NCBI GenBank assembly: GCA_036365455.1
Contig: JAWQUS010000011.1
Coordinates: forward strand, 3,244,001 to 3,308,000
Reading direction: 5' to 3'
Source: Macrosoma leucophasiata
Lineage: Eukaryota > Arthropoda > Insecta > Lepidoptera > Hedylidae
DNA: 64,000 nt
The first letter of the stretch is position 1. Every line of letters begins with the position of its first letter. Position numbers and translations under genes: made by a program. A model generated the notes under the pieces. That model was not told the DNA's origin and did not search any database. It worked only from the letters and a program-made list of their open reading frames with translations. Positions 44,079 through 60,322 of the stretch are shown here, piece by piece.

Positions 44079-44756
44079 ATTTCCATTATATTAAAAACGC
44101 AAAATTATTAACGCTGATGTAAAAGAACACATGATTAAAAAATAAACAATTTCCCACCGACAAAAAAGAGTTTCGATGTATACTTTTTATTCATATAAAC
44201 TTTTTTTTTCGTCTATCCACTGTTTTAGTCAATCGTAGCTCAGCGTACCAAATATTGGGCGGAAAATTTGTATGCCAATACTGTCCCGACTTTTTAATTG
44301 AATTTGCACTATTTGCTGGTAAAAAACAAAGGCGAGGATTTGTTCACGCAACGTCAAGTTAATACTTGCATCTTTGGTTAGTTTATGTACCAAATATGGA
44401 ATCACGACTGTTATCTTAAAAACTCAGCAACTCAAGCAAAATTTCTGTATCGCTAGGTGTGATTCATCCCTAAATTGCTATATTAAGCTCTAAGCTTCAC
44501 AGCGTTCCAATTTCACCTTTATGTCAAAGCGAAACTTAACGACGCAAAATATAATCATAAGCTGCTTGTGCTTTACTTTTTACCAAAATAACACTCACGG
44601 TGTTTAAAAAAATAATGATTTTCAAAATCCATAATAATTTCACTCATTTTACGAACCGGGTCGTGACGCGATATAGATATTGGGTAAAAAACACTTTTTA
44701 CCTTTATTCCGACGTTTCGACTCGGTTGCACAAGCCGTGGTCGCGGACAGACTCAT
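44079..44756. other. unrecognised, ends in a 'cgacgtttcg' repeat
   Basis: 44660-44750 has 'attccgacgtttcgactcgg' and 'gccgtggtcgcggacagact', a motif also at 55600-55650 (a dispersed lepidopteran repeat, from memory). It is interrupted by Rep-B. Confidence 0.4.
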
Positions 44757-45132
44757 AATAATGGCAACCCATTATACGTCCCACTGCTGGGCACGAGTCT
44801 TTCACCTTTTTGGGGGGAGGCCTGGAGCTTACTCCACCACGCTGCTCCAATGCGGGTTGGTGGAGATACGGGTTAGTGGCCAACCCGCTGTCGGATGTTT
44901 TCAAACTGCTCATAAGGCCTCCGACAAGGTTTAACGACTGCTAGGTTTAACGACTGCTATCTATCGATAGCAACCGGGACCGACGGCTTAACGTGCCCTC
45001 CGAATTACGGAAACACGCATTTTAATTTTCCATTTAACTAGCGGTCACCCATCATATACCCGACCGCGCCCGTATCGCTTAACCGAGTAGATCGCTTACG
45101 ATCTACATCAGCCGCTGGGCCATGCGTGCTTC
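44757..45132 (-). mobile_element. Rep-B, full length
   Basis: (aat)n, 'ggcaacccattatacgtccc', a body with 'aaggcctccgacaaggttta' (a 12-bp stretch 'ggtttaacgact' duplicated), and the 5S-like head inverted at 45040-45085 ('gcggtcacccatc', 'cgaccgcgcccgta', 'gcttaaccgag'). Confidence 0.75.
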
Positions 45133-45164
45133 AGTCTTCTTTCATAGTCCATACCTACAACAAA

Positions 45165-45620
45165 ATGATGTGATGACTGCAGCCTATAGACATCTACACA
45201 AAACCAAAGGTCAAAATGCAGATGCGTTCATACATTGTGACCTCTAGTTTTTGGGTTGATGTCTATAGGCTGTAACAACAAACTGAACTGAACTGACACA
45301 AAAAAATAGGTCACTTTTCCTAAGATTATGGTCCCGGGTTAAAAAAAACTAACAAAAATGAGACTGGTTTCTACTATGAGATGTTATGTGATGACTGCAG
45401 CCTCAATACACAAAAACCAAAGGTTAATGCGTGCTTGCATTTTGACCTCAAGTTTTTGGGTTGGTATCTACAAGCAGTAGTAATCACTTAACATACATGT
45501 GAACTGCATGCTTGTTTGCGAGTTTCGTTACATAGAAAATAGGTTACTACTCGAGGGAATGTGGTCTCGGGTTCGAAAAAAACACAAACAAAAATGAGAC
45601 TAGATTCAATTAGGAGATAG
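45165..45620. repeat. tandem duplication of a Rep-A-derived palindrome
   Basis: Units 45165-45380 and 45386-45620 each have a - strand Rep-A piece ('tgatgactgcagcct'), a + strand piece ('tttttgggttg' to 'aactgca'), then a common spacer ('atgagactggtttc' or 'atgagactagattc') that is not Rep-A. Confidence 0.6.
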
Positions 45621-45935
45621 AACTTATTTTTCGCTCACCCTTCCGAAAAATACAGGTGTGATATAAAACTATTTCGACTTGAACATGAAAGCAATTGTTT
45701 TTCCAAAAGGTAACTGACCCGTCGGCTTAACACGGAAACGAAATAACGTTCGTGGGAGAAACTCCATCGCTTCCCCCATAGCTCGGAGAGCTAAAAACTA
45801 GTGATGCGATGAGCACGGATATCCGTTGTAAGAATAGTGTCGTATATACGAGAAATATATATTATATTGGAATACCTACGTTAACAGGTTCTATAGAACT
45901 AAGTAGGCTTCTGTCACAATAAAAAAAATGTTAAA

Positions 45936-46133
45936 CTTAGGTCTTAGGGGTGGCAAAGAATTTGCATTTTGCTCTGGTTTTTATGTCGATGCTTATAGGC
46001 TGCAATTTACACTTAACTTTTCTACTGGTGGTAGAGCTCGGGACTCTAACTTTAACAGATTTCTTTAAGTTAGAGAAGGATGTGTAATGTTACAATAACT
46101 TTAACAAATATCGTAGTGCAACCCAAAGTTTTT
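45936..46133 (+). repeat. decayed Rep-A pieces and foldback fragment
   Basis: 45936-46017 is a 3' piece, 46022-46041 the first 20 bp of Rep-A ('ctactggtggtagagctcgg'), and 46046-46125 a copy of the foldback at 39396-39494 ('ctctaactttaacagattt'). Confidence 0.5.
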
Positions 46134-46426
46134 ACTGGTGGTAGAGCTCCAGTGACGGAGCTCGCGGGCGTAGGCACCACCGCATTACCTAATATACTTG
46201 CCGCTAAATGGTAGTGTTTAGCACTATAGTGTTCCGGTCAGGTGGTAATGTACGGCCCTGTAATTTCCGGCACAGAGGCATAACACCTTAGGCCTCAGGA
46301 GTGGTAACGCATCTGCATTTTGACCTCGGTCTTTGTGTGGGTGTCTATAGGCTGCGGTCATCACTTAACATCAATGTGAACTGCATGCTTGTTTGTCACG
46401 TCCTTTACATTAAAAAAAAAAAAAAA
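46134..46426 (+). mobile_element. Rep-A, full length
   Basis: Canonical 5' end and all blocks. Its 15-A tail ends at 46426. Confidence 0.85.
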
Positions 46427-46461
46427 CCCAGGCTTAGTGACACGCCATTTATACTCGACTA

Positions 46462-46545
46462 GCTGTCCCCGCAAACTTCGTATTGCCTTACAATGAAATA
46501 ATGTGTCAAAGGTTTGATGTATACGGACTATTTAAAACTGCGATA
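46462..46545 (-). mobile_element. RTE-like tail fragment (Rep-C1)
   Basis: 'actagctgtccccgcaaact' to 'gatgtatacggactattt'. Confidence 0.55.
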
Positions 46546-47012
46546 TCTCCCAAGATATTGATTTGAATCGAATGAAGTAAAGGGCAATTTCGTCTTAAAT
46601 GAAATACTTGTGATGAATAACATATTTATTTCTATAAGGATTAATAGTATCATGTTTTTATAAACACCTTCGCAAATACTGCATTATTTTGGAACAACTT
46701 TGGTCAGTATAAAAGACCTTATAGTGAGCTAACGTTAAAAGATAGACATATGCTGTCGCGGATTTTTTTTTAGAACTTTTGAAGGGAAAAAACCTGTGGT
46801 ACATGATTTTTGTGAAACTTTTACCGTTTACGCAGCGCACGCAGTGGAAACTCTCAATAGGAAAAAAATCCCCCGATTTTGAAACATTCTACTTTAGTGC
46901 TCCGCTCCTATTAGTCTAACACTGAAAGAATTTTTCAAATCGGACCAGTAGTTTCTGAGATTAGCGCGTTCAAACAAACAAACAAGCAAACAAACTCTTC
47001 AGCTTTATAATA
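46546..47012. other. possible LINE UTR, otherwise unrecognised
   Basis: 'aatcggaccagtagtttctg' and 'caaacaaacaagcaaacaaa' are typical of LINE 3' regions. No frame. Confidence 0.35.
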
Positions 47013-47215
47013 TTACTAGCGGCCCGCCCCGGCTTCGCCCGCGCTGCTCTGCTCCTATTAGTCATAGCGTAATGTAAGCTATCCTATCTCTCAAGTTGGA
47101 TCGAACTGCACATGGTGTGCGAATTTTATTATAATCGGTTGAGTGGTTTAGGAGTCCATTGAGGACAAACATTGTGACACGAGATTTATATATATATTAA
47201 GAAGATAGTATAGAT
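47013..47215 (-). mobile_element. RTE-like LINE 3' tail (Rep-C2)
   Basis: 'actagcggcccgccccggct' to 'cgagatttatatatatatta', the inverse of 8694-8886 at high identity. Confidence 0.75.
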
Positions 47216-47635
47216 TCTGTTTTATGTAATTCGTTAGTTATTAAGTCTGTGTTGTGAAATAGTGCACAACAAAGAATATTGTTGCTGTTGTTATCATTAC
47301 CAGGAAATTCATATTCCTCGTATTCAGTATCAATATACGTAAAAGACTCGTCACCTCCCTTAAAACTGGATGCCAGAAAATGGCGAATGTATTCCAACAA
47401 CGCAATTTAACTTGACCTGTTACTATTTAGAGAGAAATTCCTTCAGCCGTTAACTTCACAGCAATAATAACAGGTAGGAATCCCTGAAGGGTCTTGCTGG
47501 GAACAGTTACGCAGTGAAACGCGGGGCTGGCGAGGTTGGGTGATAGCCTATTAGGTTATAATGCAGGGCTATGTCTAAACATAAATATAAAAATTTTGTT
47601 AACTGTCATTAATCTAGGAAGTAAACTTATTTTTT
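47216..47635. other. unrecognised sequence
   Basis: A 67-codon frame at 47197-47400 (-) overlaps the LINE tail and is not supported. Confidence 0.3.
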
Positions 47636-47920
47636 ACTGGTGGTAGAGCTCCGGTGATGGAGCTCGCGGGCGTAGGCACCACCGCATTACCTAATATACT
47701 TGCCGCTAAATGGTAGTGTTCAGCACTATCGTGTTCCGGTCAGGGGGTAATGTACGGCCCTGTAATTTCCGGCACGGAGGCATAACACCTTAGGCTTCAG
47801 GAGTGGTAACGCATCCGCATTTTGACCTTTTCCTTTGTGTGGGTGTCTATAGGCTGCAGTCATCACTTAACATCAATGTGAACTGCACGCTTGTTTACCA
47901 TTTCCAAGACATAAAAAAAA
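47636..47920 (+). mobile_element. Rep-A, full length
   Basis: 'actggtggtagagctccggt' to 'tttccaagacataaaaaaaa'. Confidence 0.85.
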
Positions 47921-48128
47921 ATAAGAAAAAAAAATAGAAATAGAATAAATTGATATATAAATGAATGTTATAGACGTAAAAAGTTATCGGGGCGGAACGA
48001 AAATATGTAGGGGTGGCCAATTGCGCAACCTGTGATTTTTCAGAGTCTATATACATATTGCCGTGAAGTCGAGAATTCGAATCGAAAGAAGACGAAAATT
48101 TATTTAAAAAACGAGAAAAAACATTTTT

Positions 48129-48449
48129 TGCTGCTGGGCACGAGCCTCTCTTCTCTTTGGGGGAGGCCTGGAACTTACTCCACCACGTTGCTCCAATGCA
48201 GATTGGTGGAGGTGGGTGGGTTAGTGGTCAACCCGCCGTCGGATGTTTTCAAACCGCCCATAAGGCCTCCGACAAAGTTTAACGACTGCTATCCATCGAT
48301 AGCAACCGGAACGTGCCCTCCGAATCACGGAAACGCGCATTTAATTTGCCACTAGCGGTCACCCATCACACTACCCGACCGCGCCCGTAGTACTTAACCC
48401 AGTAGATTGCTATCGATCTACACCAGCCGTTGGTCCATGCGCGCTTCAG
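48129..48449 (-). mobile_element. Rep-B, tail-less
   Basis: Starts within 'ctgctgggcacgagcctctc' and runs to the head 'ggtccatgcgcgcttcag'. The 5S-like block is inverted at 48355-48400 ('agcggtcacccatcacacta'). Confidence 0.7.
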
Positions 48450-49574
48450 AACTTTATGAACTGCATGGAACAAATTAAATATATTTATTTTGACGTGACA
48501 ACGTCTTAAATTAGGTTGCGGCTCGGAGTCACTCATGAAAAACTGTAACGCCCGGTAACGTAACGTTGAGTCACCGAACGAGAGAGAGGCCTGCCGGACC
48601 GGCGAATGCCTTTCTACCGTAAAACCGACTTTACAGGCAACCAGTTTTTTACCTAACCACTCAAATCTACTTACCACCAAACACAATAGCAAACTCATCG
48701 ACTATAACATGACGCCAAATAATTGCCTCTCAAAATATCTCGTTAACAGTATACACCAAACAACAATATATTACTAAACTTCACAGGGCAATATCAATAA
48801 TACTAAGAAATAATATCAGCCAATACACACAATTGCGAAAACCCTAATTCCAGTTCAAATGGGAGTAGTTGAAGTTAAATTGATCAATTAAAACTTTGGA
48901 ACGTCTCAAGATAGCCATCGGGTTTCATCATGCGGTCATACCATTGTAATGGCAGATACTAAATATGATGACATTCGTGAAACATTACTTGTAACGATTT
49001 GTTTCAGTTGGATGCAAAGATCCTGATTAAAGAAATGGTTAAAGGAAGACAGTTTTAAGTGATTACGTCATAAGAAAAAGTTGTATAGTTTTTAACCGAC
49101 GACAAAAACGGAGGAGGTTCTCAAGTCGACGCATAACTTTTTTTTATTGTATGATAACGCATAACTTTTTGCTGAGTAGGCCGATTTTAATAATTACTTT
49201 TAAAGGGAATATATAATATTTTAATAATTATTTTTAAAGGGAAATATTTTTAAATTATTTGGAAAGGGCCATACCTTGAAATTGGTCTCACATAAATTAA
49301 GAAACAAAATTCCAACCTTAAGGGTACAAAAATAGGTAATAATTAAATAATAGGTAAATAATTTATTTACTGACCCATTTTGATAATTGTGTATTTTATT
49401 GGATAGGTGTGTGAGTGTCAATTTTTTCTAAGCCACAAAAAAAACTTTTTATTAAAAACGACTCATCGACGCCGACACATAATTTTATTTTTTGCTTTTC
49501 AGTTTCATTTGATTTCTGCGGTTTAATTTTTTATGAATTGAAATGTATTAATTAATATTAAATAAGCATATTGG
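48450..49574. other. unrecognised sequence upstream of protease gene
   Basis: 'ttttaaccgacgacaaaaac' with 'ggaggaggttctcaa' near 49095 belongs to a dispersed motif also seen inverted at 54395-54425. No gene. Confidence 0.35.
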
Positions 49575-49648
49575 CCACTGGTTTTTGTGTAAATAAGCTG
49601 CAGTCTGAGCTGTTTGCTTGTTTGCGTTTGCCACCTTAGTAAAAAAAA
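49575..49648 (+). repeat. decayed Rep-A tail
   Basis: 'aataagctgcagtctgagct' and 'gcttgtttgcgtttgccacc', then a short A-run. It lies about 140 bp upstream of the protease promoter. Confidence 0.45.
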
Positions 49649-49787
49649 ATGTACAAGCGCAGGATAATGTAACCTGTCCCTTATATCGCCAAAAATGTAA
49701 AACACGAGTATCTACGGCACTTAAATAAAAAAAATGCAATAAAAGAAGCAATTCGAAACATCGACATCGCAAAGATTCCGGGAGGGT

Positions 49788-49794
49788 TATAAAG
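49788..49794 (+). promoter_or_regulatory. TATA box of protease gene
   Basis: TATAAAG lies 52 bp before the ATG at 49840, so a start about 30 bp downstream would give a 5' UTR of roughly 20 nt. The ATG context has A at -3 (attacaATGa). Inferred, not measured. Confidence 0.5.
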
Positions 49795-49821
49795 TAGTGC
49801 ATAAAACGCGAATTGGTTTAA

Positions 49822-55045
<5,224 letters not shown>

Positions 55046-55086
55046 AGCAATAATATCAAAAGAAACTGTTTTTCTTTTCATTTCAT

Positions 55087-55092
55087 ATTAAA
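55087..55092 (+). terminator. polyadenylation signal of protease gene
   Basis: ATTAAA lies 42 bp after the stop codon. An AATAAT at 55049 is a weaker alternative. Confidence 0.4.
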
Positions 55093-55214
55093 GGCATTGA
55101 ATAGAAACTTACTGAGTACATAAACCAATGAAAAGCAATATTGGGTTTCATTTATTTTTGAGCTTACTAAATCAAAGTTAAAGGTATGATTTCTTACGGA
55201 TCAACTTTTTTGCA

Positions 55215-55407
55215 TTAAGACCAAGGTCAAAATGCAAATGCGTTACCCCTCCTGCGGCCTAAGGTGTTATGCCTCTGTGCCGGAAATTAGAGGGCCGTAC
55301 TACCTGACCGGAACACGATAGTGCTGAACACTACCATTTAGCGGCCAGTATATCAGGTAACGCGGTGGTGCCTACGCCCGCGAGCTCCCGTGGAGCTCTA
55401 CCACCAG
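55215..55407 (-). mobile_element. Rep-A lacking its tail
   Basis: 'taagaccaaggtcaaaatgc' to 'gagctctaccaccagt', with small deletions near 55300 and 55387. It lies 170 bp downstream of the protease stop. Confidence 0.7.
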
Positions 55408-55539
55408 TAAAATAGATAAAATGTTAATGCTATTGTTAAATAGATTAAAATAGCAATAGCGTGATTTTTAAATCACCATAACATGTAGTACCTATAACTC
55501 CACATTCTTTGCCGTGAAGCTTTGACATTAACAGTGTGA

Positions 55540-55660
55540 ACGTGTTGTAGAAATAAAATTATATTAGCGGCTTTCTCGCATATACAACACAACATCTTCT
55601 TATTCCCGACGTTTCGGTCGCTTTCCAGCTACCGTGGTCGCGGGCAGACTGTCAGTATGC
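55540..55660. repeat. 'cgacgtttcggtcg' dispersed repeat
   Basis: 'attcccgacgtttcggtcgc' and 'ccgtggtcgcgggcagactg' match 44680-44750. Confidence 0.5.
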
Positions 55661-55720
55661 CCCGTGGCGCCTTTTGTAGTGGACACTAGATACATATGAT
55701 GGCTATGAGCCGGACACATA

Positions 55721-56179
55721 GGGTGAGATTCACAGACCGCACTACGACTTAACTTTGAGCAAAGTATGCTTAGAACTGTCAGATTTTTTTTTTTTTATGT
55801 AATTGAAGTAGTAAACAAGCATGCAGTTCACATTGATGTTAAGTGATGACTGCAGCCTATAGACACCCACACAAAGACCAAGGTCAAAATGCAGATGCGT
55901 TACCACTCCTGAGGCCTAAGGTGTTATGCCTCTGTGCCGGAAATTACAGGGCCGTACATTACCACCTGACCGGAACACGATAGTGTTGAACACTACCATT
56001 TAGCGGCAAGTATATTAGGTAATGCGGTGGTGCCTACGCCCGCGAGCTCCGTCACTGGAGCTCTATCACCAGTAAAATAATGGGTATAAATATATATAAA
56101 TGTATGGGTTTTGACAGTTCGAAGCATACTTTGCTCGAAAGTAAAGTCGTAGTGCTGTCTGTGAATTGGAATCTCGCCC
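55721..56179. mobile_element. TIR MITE split by Rep-A
   Basis: Left end 55721-55783 ('gggtgagattcacagaccgc', 'actacgacttaac') and right end 56114-56179 ('gtaaagtcgtagtgctgtct', 'aatctcgccc') are inverse over about 60 bp. 'ata' lies outside both ends. The interior is now mostly Rep-A. Confidence 0.7.
55784..56073 (-). mobile_element. Rep-A, full length, inside MITE
   Basis: T-run, 'atgtaattgaagtagtaaac' to 'gctctatcaccagt'. Confidence 0.85.
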
Positions 56180-56688
56180 ATAGAGTGGCCAATGAAGAAG
56201 TACGAAGTCGAATACAATAAATTACGACCACATTGTTAATTTGAAATTATTTCCACGTCGACAAAAATTCAAGTAATAATTTTATTAAATCGGAATTCAC
56301 ATTTTAATTACTTATAAACGCTTACTTTTATTACTTAACGTGCGCTCGAATATAGCCACTGAAAACGTAGTGGCTATTAAAATACTTTTCTTAGCCTACG
56401 CCGAACAATTTATTACGTTTATCGCTACAAAACGAGCAACTTTAACGGGCTAACACTTTCGGCCATGCAGCTGTATTTATGCTATAGATATTATGAACGT
56501 GTGAAAACAGAGAGTTTCAAAGTATCATGTAAAATGCAGTGAGGATGTGAAATGGGGGTATAGTTTCAAGTTATAGTTCTTTCTGTTGGAAAGTTGTTCG
56601 TGGGTTAAAACTTGGTTACTTCTGAAGATGAATTCCAAATTCAATTTTGGCAAATGTGTGATTTTCATTTGTTTTTCGTACTGTCAAG
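56180..56688. other. upstream of mariner; unrecognised
   Basis: 56560-56600 ('tatagttctttctgttggaa') may belong to the mariner 5' end, but no matching inverted terminal repeat remains to confirm it. Confidence 0.35.
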
Positions 56689-57835
56689 ATGAGTGAATCT
56701 AATGAAGAAATTCGATACATTTTAAAATTTTACTACAAAAAAAGTAAAATGCACCGCAAGCCGCGAAAAAAAATTGCGATGTTTATGGACCTAGTGCAGT
56801 GTCTGTGAGAGAAGCACAAATTGGGTTTAAGCGTTTTCAATCCGGAAATTTTGATGTCAAAGATGCACCTCGCTCTGGTCGCCCTATTACGGATAAAATG
56901 GATGCCATTTTTGAAAAAGTGGAGCAAGATCGACATATCAGTAGTTACGACGTAGCTGAAGAACTGAGAATTGATCACAAAACAGTTTTGGGGCATTTGA
57001 AAAAAGCTGGGTACAAAAAAAAGCTCGATATTTGGGTACCTCACGAGCTCACTGAAAGAACCCTTTTTTTTTTATGTAACCGAAGTGGCAAATAAGCATG
57101 CAGTTCACATTGATGTAAAGTGAAGACTGCAGCTTATAGACACCCACACAAAGACCACGATCAAAATGCAGATGCGTTACCACTCCTGAGGCCTAAGGTG
57201 TTATGCCTCTGTGCCGGAAATTACAGGGCCGTACATTACCACCTGACCGGAACACGATAGTGCTGAACACTACCATTTAGCGGCAAGTATATTAGGTAAT
57301 GCGGTGGTACCTACGCCCGCGAGCTCCGTCACTGGAGCTCTACCACCAGTAAAACCTAACCTAATGTACTCATTTGTGATTCTTTATTACGACGTAATGA
57401 AACCGAATCATTTTTGAAGAAGCTGATAACTGGTGACGAAAAGTGGATCACGTACGACAAGAACGTGCGAAAAAGGTCGTGGTCAAAGGCCGGTCAGGCT
57501 TCACAGACTGTGGCGAAACCCGGGTTAACTCGCAATAAGGTGATGTTGTGTGTGTGGTGGGATTGGAAGGGCATTATTCATTATGAGCTATTACCACCAG
57601 GCAGGACTATCGATTCTGAACTCTACTGCGAACAACTGATGAGATTAAAGCAAGAAGTTGAGAGAAAGCGGCCGGAATTGATCAACAGAAGGGGTGTGGT
57701 GTTTCATCATGATAACGCTTGACCTCACACATCTATAGCCACTCAGCAAAAATTAAGAGAGTTTGGCAGGGAAGTGTCCGCCGTATAGTCCTGACCTTGC
57801 ACCTTCAGATTTCCACTTGTTTCGGTCTTCCTTCT
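56689..57835 (+). pseudogene. mariner transposase, broken, with Rep-A insertion
   Basis: Starts ATG at 56689 (MSESNEEIRYILKFYYKK). A frameshift near 56745 leads into the frame VSVREAQIGFKRFQSGNFDV, DAPRSGRPITDKMDAIFEKV and SSYDVAEELRIDHKTVLGHL (HTH DNA-binding part), then WVPHELTERT at the Rep-A insertion. After it come NVLICDSLLRRNETESFLKK and LITGDEKWITYDKNVRKRSW (first catalytic Asp), VMLCVWWDWKGIIHYELLPPG, and VVFHHDNA (second Asp). A TGA at 57720 and a later frameshift separate the final SPDLAPSDFHLFR (third Asp), so D,D34D spacing is recognisable. The 3' end is lost at the tandem array. Dead in at least four ways. Confidence 0.88.
57064..57350 (-). mobile_element. Rep-A, full length, inside mariner
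   Basis: T-run, 'atgtaaccgaagtggcaaat' to 'gctctaccaccagt'. 'aacc' precedes it and 'aacc' follows, a candidate short target duplication. Confidence 0.85.
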
Positions 57836-57840
57836 AGAAC

Positions 57841-58380
57841 TTCCACGGGTAGGTAGCTGATGTAACAAGGAGTAACTTAGGCTACTCTTATCTCCATACA
57901 TCCATACATTCCTACATACAAATAAGTAGAGTTGGAGTGTATCCGACTTTGACGGGACTTCCATGGGTAGGTAGCTGATGTATCAAGGAGTAACTTAGGC
58001 TACTTTTATCTCCATACATCCATACATACATATATACCTACATACAAATAAGAAGAATTGGAGTGTCTTCGACTTTGACGGTACTTTCACTGGCAGATAG
58101 CTGATGTGATAAGGAGTAACTTAGGCTACTTTTATCTCCATACAACCATACATACATACATACATACTTACATACAAATAAACAGAATTTGAGTGTCTCC
58201 GATTTTAACGGGACTTTCAAAGGCAGATAGCTGATGTGATAAGAATTAACTTGAGCTACTTTTATCTCCATACAACTATACATACATACATAACTACATA
58301 CAAATAAACAGAATTTGAGTGTCTCCGATTTTGACGGGACTTTCACTGGCAGATAGCTGATGTAATAAGGAGTAACTTAC
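57841..58380 (+). repeat. tandem array of an approximately 125-bp unit
   Basis: Unit starts are at about 57841, 57959, 58086, 58216 and 58342 (spacing 118-130 bp). Each unit has 'aggtagctgatgt' or 'cagatagctgatgt', 'aaggagtaacttaggctact', 'tatctccatac' with a variable (atac)n stretch, 'caaataa' and 'gagtgt'. It is derived from the Rep-C3 LINE tail. Confidence 0.85.
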
Positions 58381-58480
58381 GCTACTTTTATACTAGCTGC
58401 GCCCACGACTTCGTCCAGGTAGATACTGAACAATCGTATTTTTTCTCACGTAGACGAAGTCGCGGGCACAGCTAGTAGAG
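58381..58480 (+). mobile_element. Rep-C3 LINE end terminating the array
   Basis: 'ctagctgcgcccacgacttc' to 'gtcgcgggcacagctagta', as in 12216-12530. Confidence 0.7.
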
Positions 58481-58554
58481 AATATATGAAGACTAGTAGT
58501 GCAGCGGCAGCACTGCTACGTGCAGCGGAGTTCGGAAACATACCTTTATAAAAA

Positions 58555-59140
58555 ACCGGTCAAGTGCGTGTCGGGCCACGCGCAGTGTAGGGTTCCGTAG
58601 TTACAGATTAAGAGATGTAATGAAAAAAATAAGGAGTTGTTCGAAATTTTCGAGTAAAATACATTTGGTCGACTATTGGTGTGATAGTTTTCGGTTTTAA
58701 TTTCATTATATTTTATGTAGCTACTATTGCCGTAACGTCTGAATTTTTAACAACAACCGTTAAGTTGGTAAAGGGCTTGTAACGAAAATTTGCACCTTTA
58801 AGCTTAATAAGTCACGAACAGTTAACTAAATCGAAAAATGATGTTCAGACATCCATAATATTTTTAAAAGACCTATTCAACGATGACCCAGACTATAAGG
58901 AAATAAAAATTTTTAAAAATCCGCCCGTTACAAGTACGGGAAGTTGCCTTAAATATATTTTTTCATGTTTTTGTTCTACCACTTTGTCGGCGTAATTGAG
59001 GTGTATACTTGTGCCAAATTTCAAGTCTCTAGTACCAATAGTTTTCGCGTTAAACTGCGAACGGACCGACAGACCGACGGACATGGCGAAACTATAAGGG
59101 TTCCTTGTTTACTACGGCACCCTTAAAACCGGGTTAACCG
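58555..59140 (+). mobile_element. Rep-D, full length reference copy
   Basis: 'aaaccggtcaagtgcgtgtc' to 'gtttactacggcacccttaa'. It is uninterrupted, so it defines the empty site for the LTR element at 15133-15989. No ORF of note. Confidence 0.7.
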
Positions 59141-59211
59141 TAACTGACTTCCCAACTTTTTCTCTATAATTTTGGAAAAACTTCTTACCCACTTATGTGA
59201 CAATTATTACT

Positions 59212-59285
59212 ATTTAGCAGCCAGTTGAATCGATATGCAGTGACGCCTACGCCCTCGAGTTCCGTCACTCGAGCTCTTCAGCACT
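59212..59285 (-). repeat. decayed Rep-A 5' end
   Basis: 'agtgacgcctacgccctcga' and 'gttccgtcactcgagctc'. Confidence 0.5.
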
Positions 59286-59365
59286 TCATCATTACTAAAA
59301 TCACCTGAGCTTTTAAGTATTTCCAACTTTCTTATACATTGAAACGAATCACTTCCAACTTGGTG

Positions 59366-59476
59366 AACGATAATAACAACTTAACTCATTAACCAAGTTT
59401 TTGCCTGCCCTATTTCCGCACTGACTTCCGATCCACACTTGCATTTCAATGTACTCGGATGCAAGTACGTAATTTG
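59366..59476 (-). repeat. segment shared with 32087-32193
   Basis: 'cgataataacaacttaactc' to 'cggatgcaagtacgta'. A diverged relative without Rep-A appears at 60700-60790 ('actaaactcattacgaagtt'). Confidence 0.7.
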
Positions 59477-59765
59477 TTTTTTTTTTTTTTATGTTATGAA
59501 AGTGGCAAACAAGCATGCAGTTCACATTGATGTTAAGTGATAACTGCAGCCTATAGACACTCACACAAAGACCAAGATCAAAGTGCAGATGCGTTACCAC
59601 TCCTGACGCCTAAGGTGTTACGCCTCTGTGCCGGAAATTACAGGGCCGTACATTACCACCTGACCGGAACACGATAGTGCTGAACACTACCATTTAGCGG
59701 CAAGTATTAGGTAATGCGGTGGTGCCTACGCCCGCGAGCTCCGTCGCTGGAGCTCTACCACTAGT
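59477..59765 (-). mobile_element. Rep-A, full length
   Basis: Tail variant 'atgttatgaaagtggcaaac'. Ends 'gagctctaccactagt'. Confidence 0.85.
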
Positions 59766-60008
59766 GAAATGTTATAGTAAACAAATGAAAAAAATATCTT
59801 AGTGATGATTATATCATTGGTAAAATGGTATAAAACATGTAACGAGAATAACGCACACTCTTAAAAATATACTAGGTATATATATTTGAATACATAATGC
59901 TGTCTGTAACTTAAAGAGAAGAAGACCTTTTATATGAAGGTACCTGACATTTGCTGAACAGGACACCTTTTTGGCAGCCGTGAGACACATATTACGTGTA
60001 TAGGTATG

Positions 60009-60322
60009 TTTTTTTTTTTTTTATTTTTTTTTTTTTTTTTTTTTATGTAATAAAAGTGGCAAACAAGCATGCAGTTCACATTGATGTTAAGTGATGACTG
60101 CAGCCTATAGACACCCACACAATGACCAGAGGTCAAAATGCAGATGCGCTGCCACTTCTGAGGCATTAGGTGATATGCCTCTGTGCCTGAAATTACAGGG
60201 CCGTACATTACCACCTAACCGGAACACGATAGTGCTGAACACTACCATTTAGCGGCAAGTATATTAGGTAATGCGGTGGTGCCTACGCCCGCGAGCTCCG
60301 TCACTGGAACTCTACCACCACT
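60009..60322 (-). mobile_element. Rep-A, full length, long tail
   Basis: A T-rich tail of about 35 nt with one 'a'. Close to 17642-17943 and 2246-2541. Confidence 0.85.

Noticed and set aside
45165..45620. CRISPR-like array
   Set aside because: Only two units, palindromic and derived from Rep-A, in a eukaryotic context.
57743..58346. - strand frames of 73-102 codons
   Set aside because: Artefacts of the 125-bp tandem array; repeated peptide units follow the DNA period.
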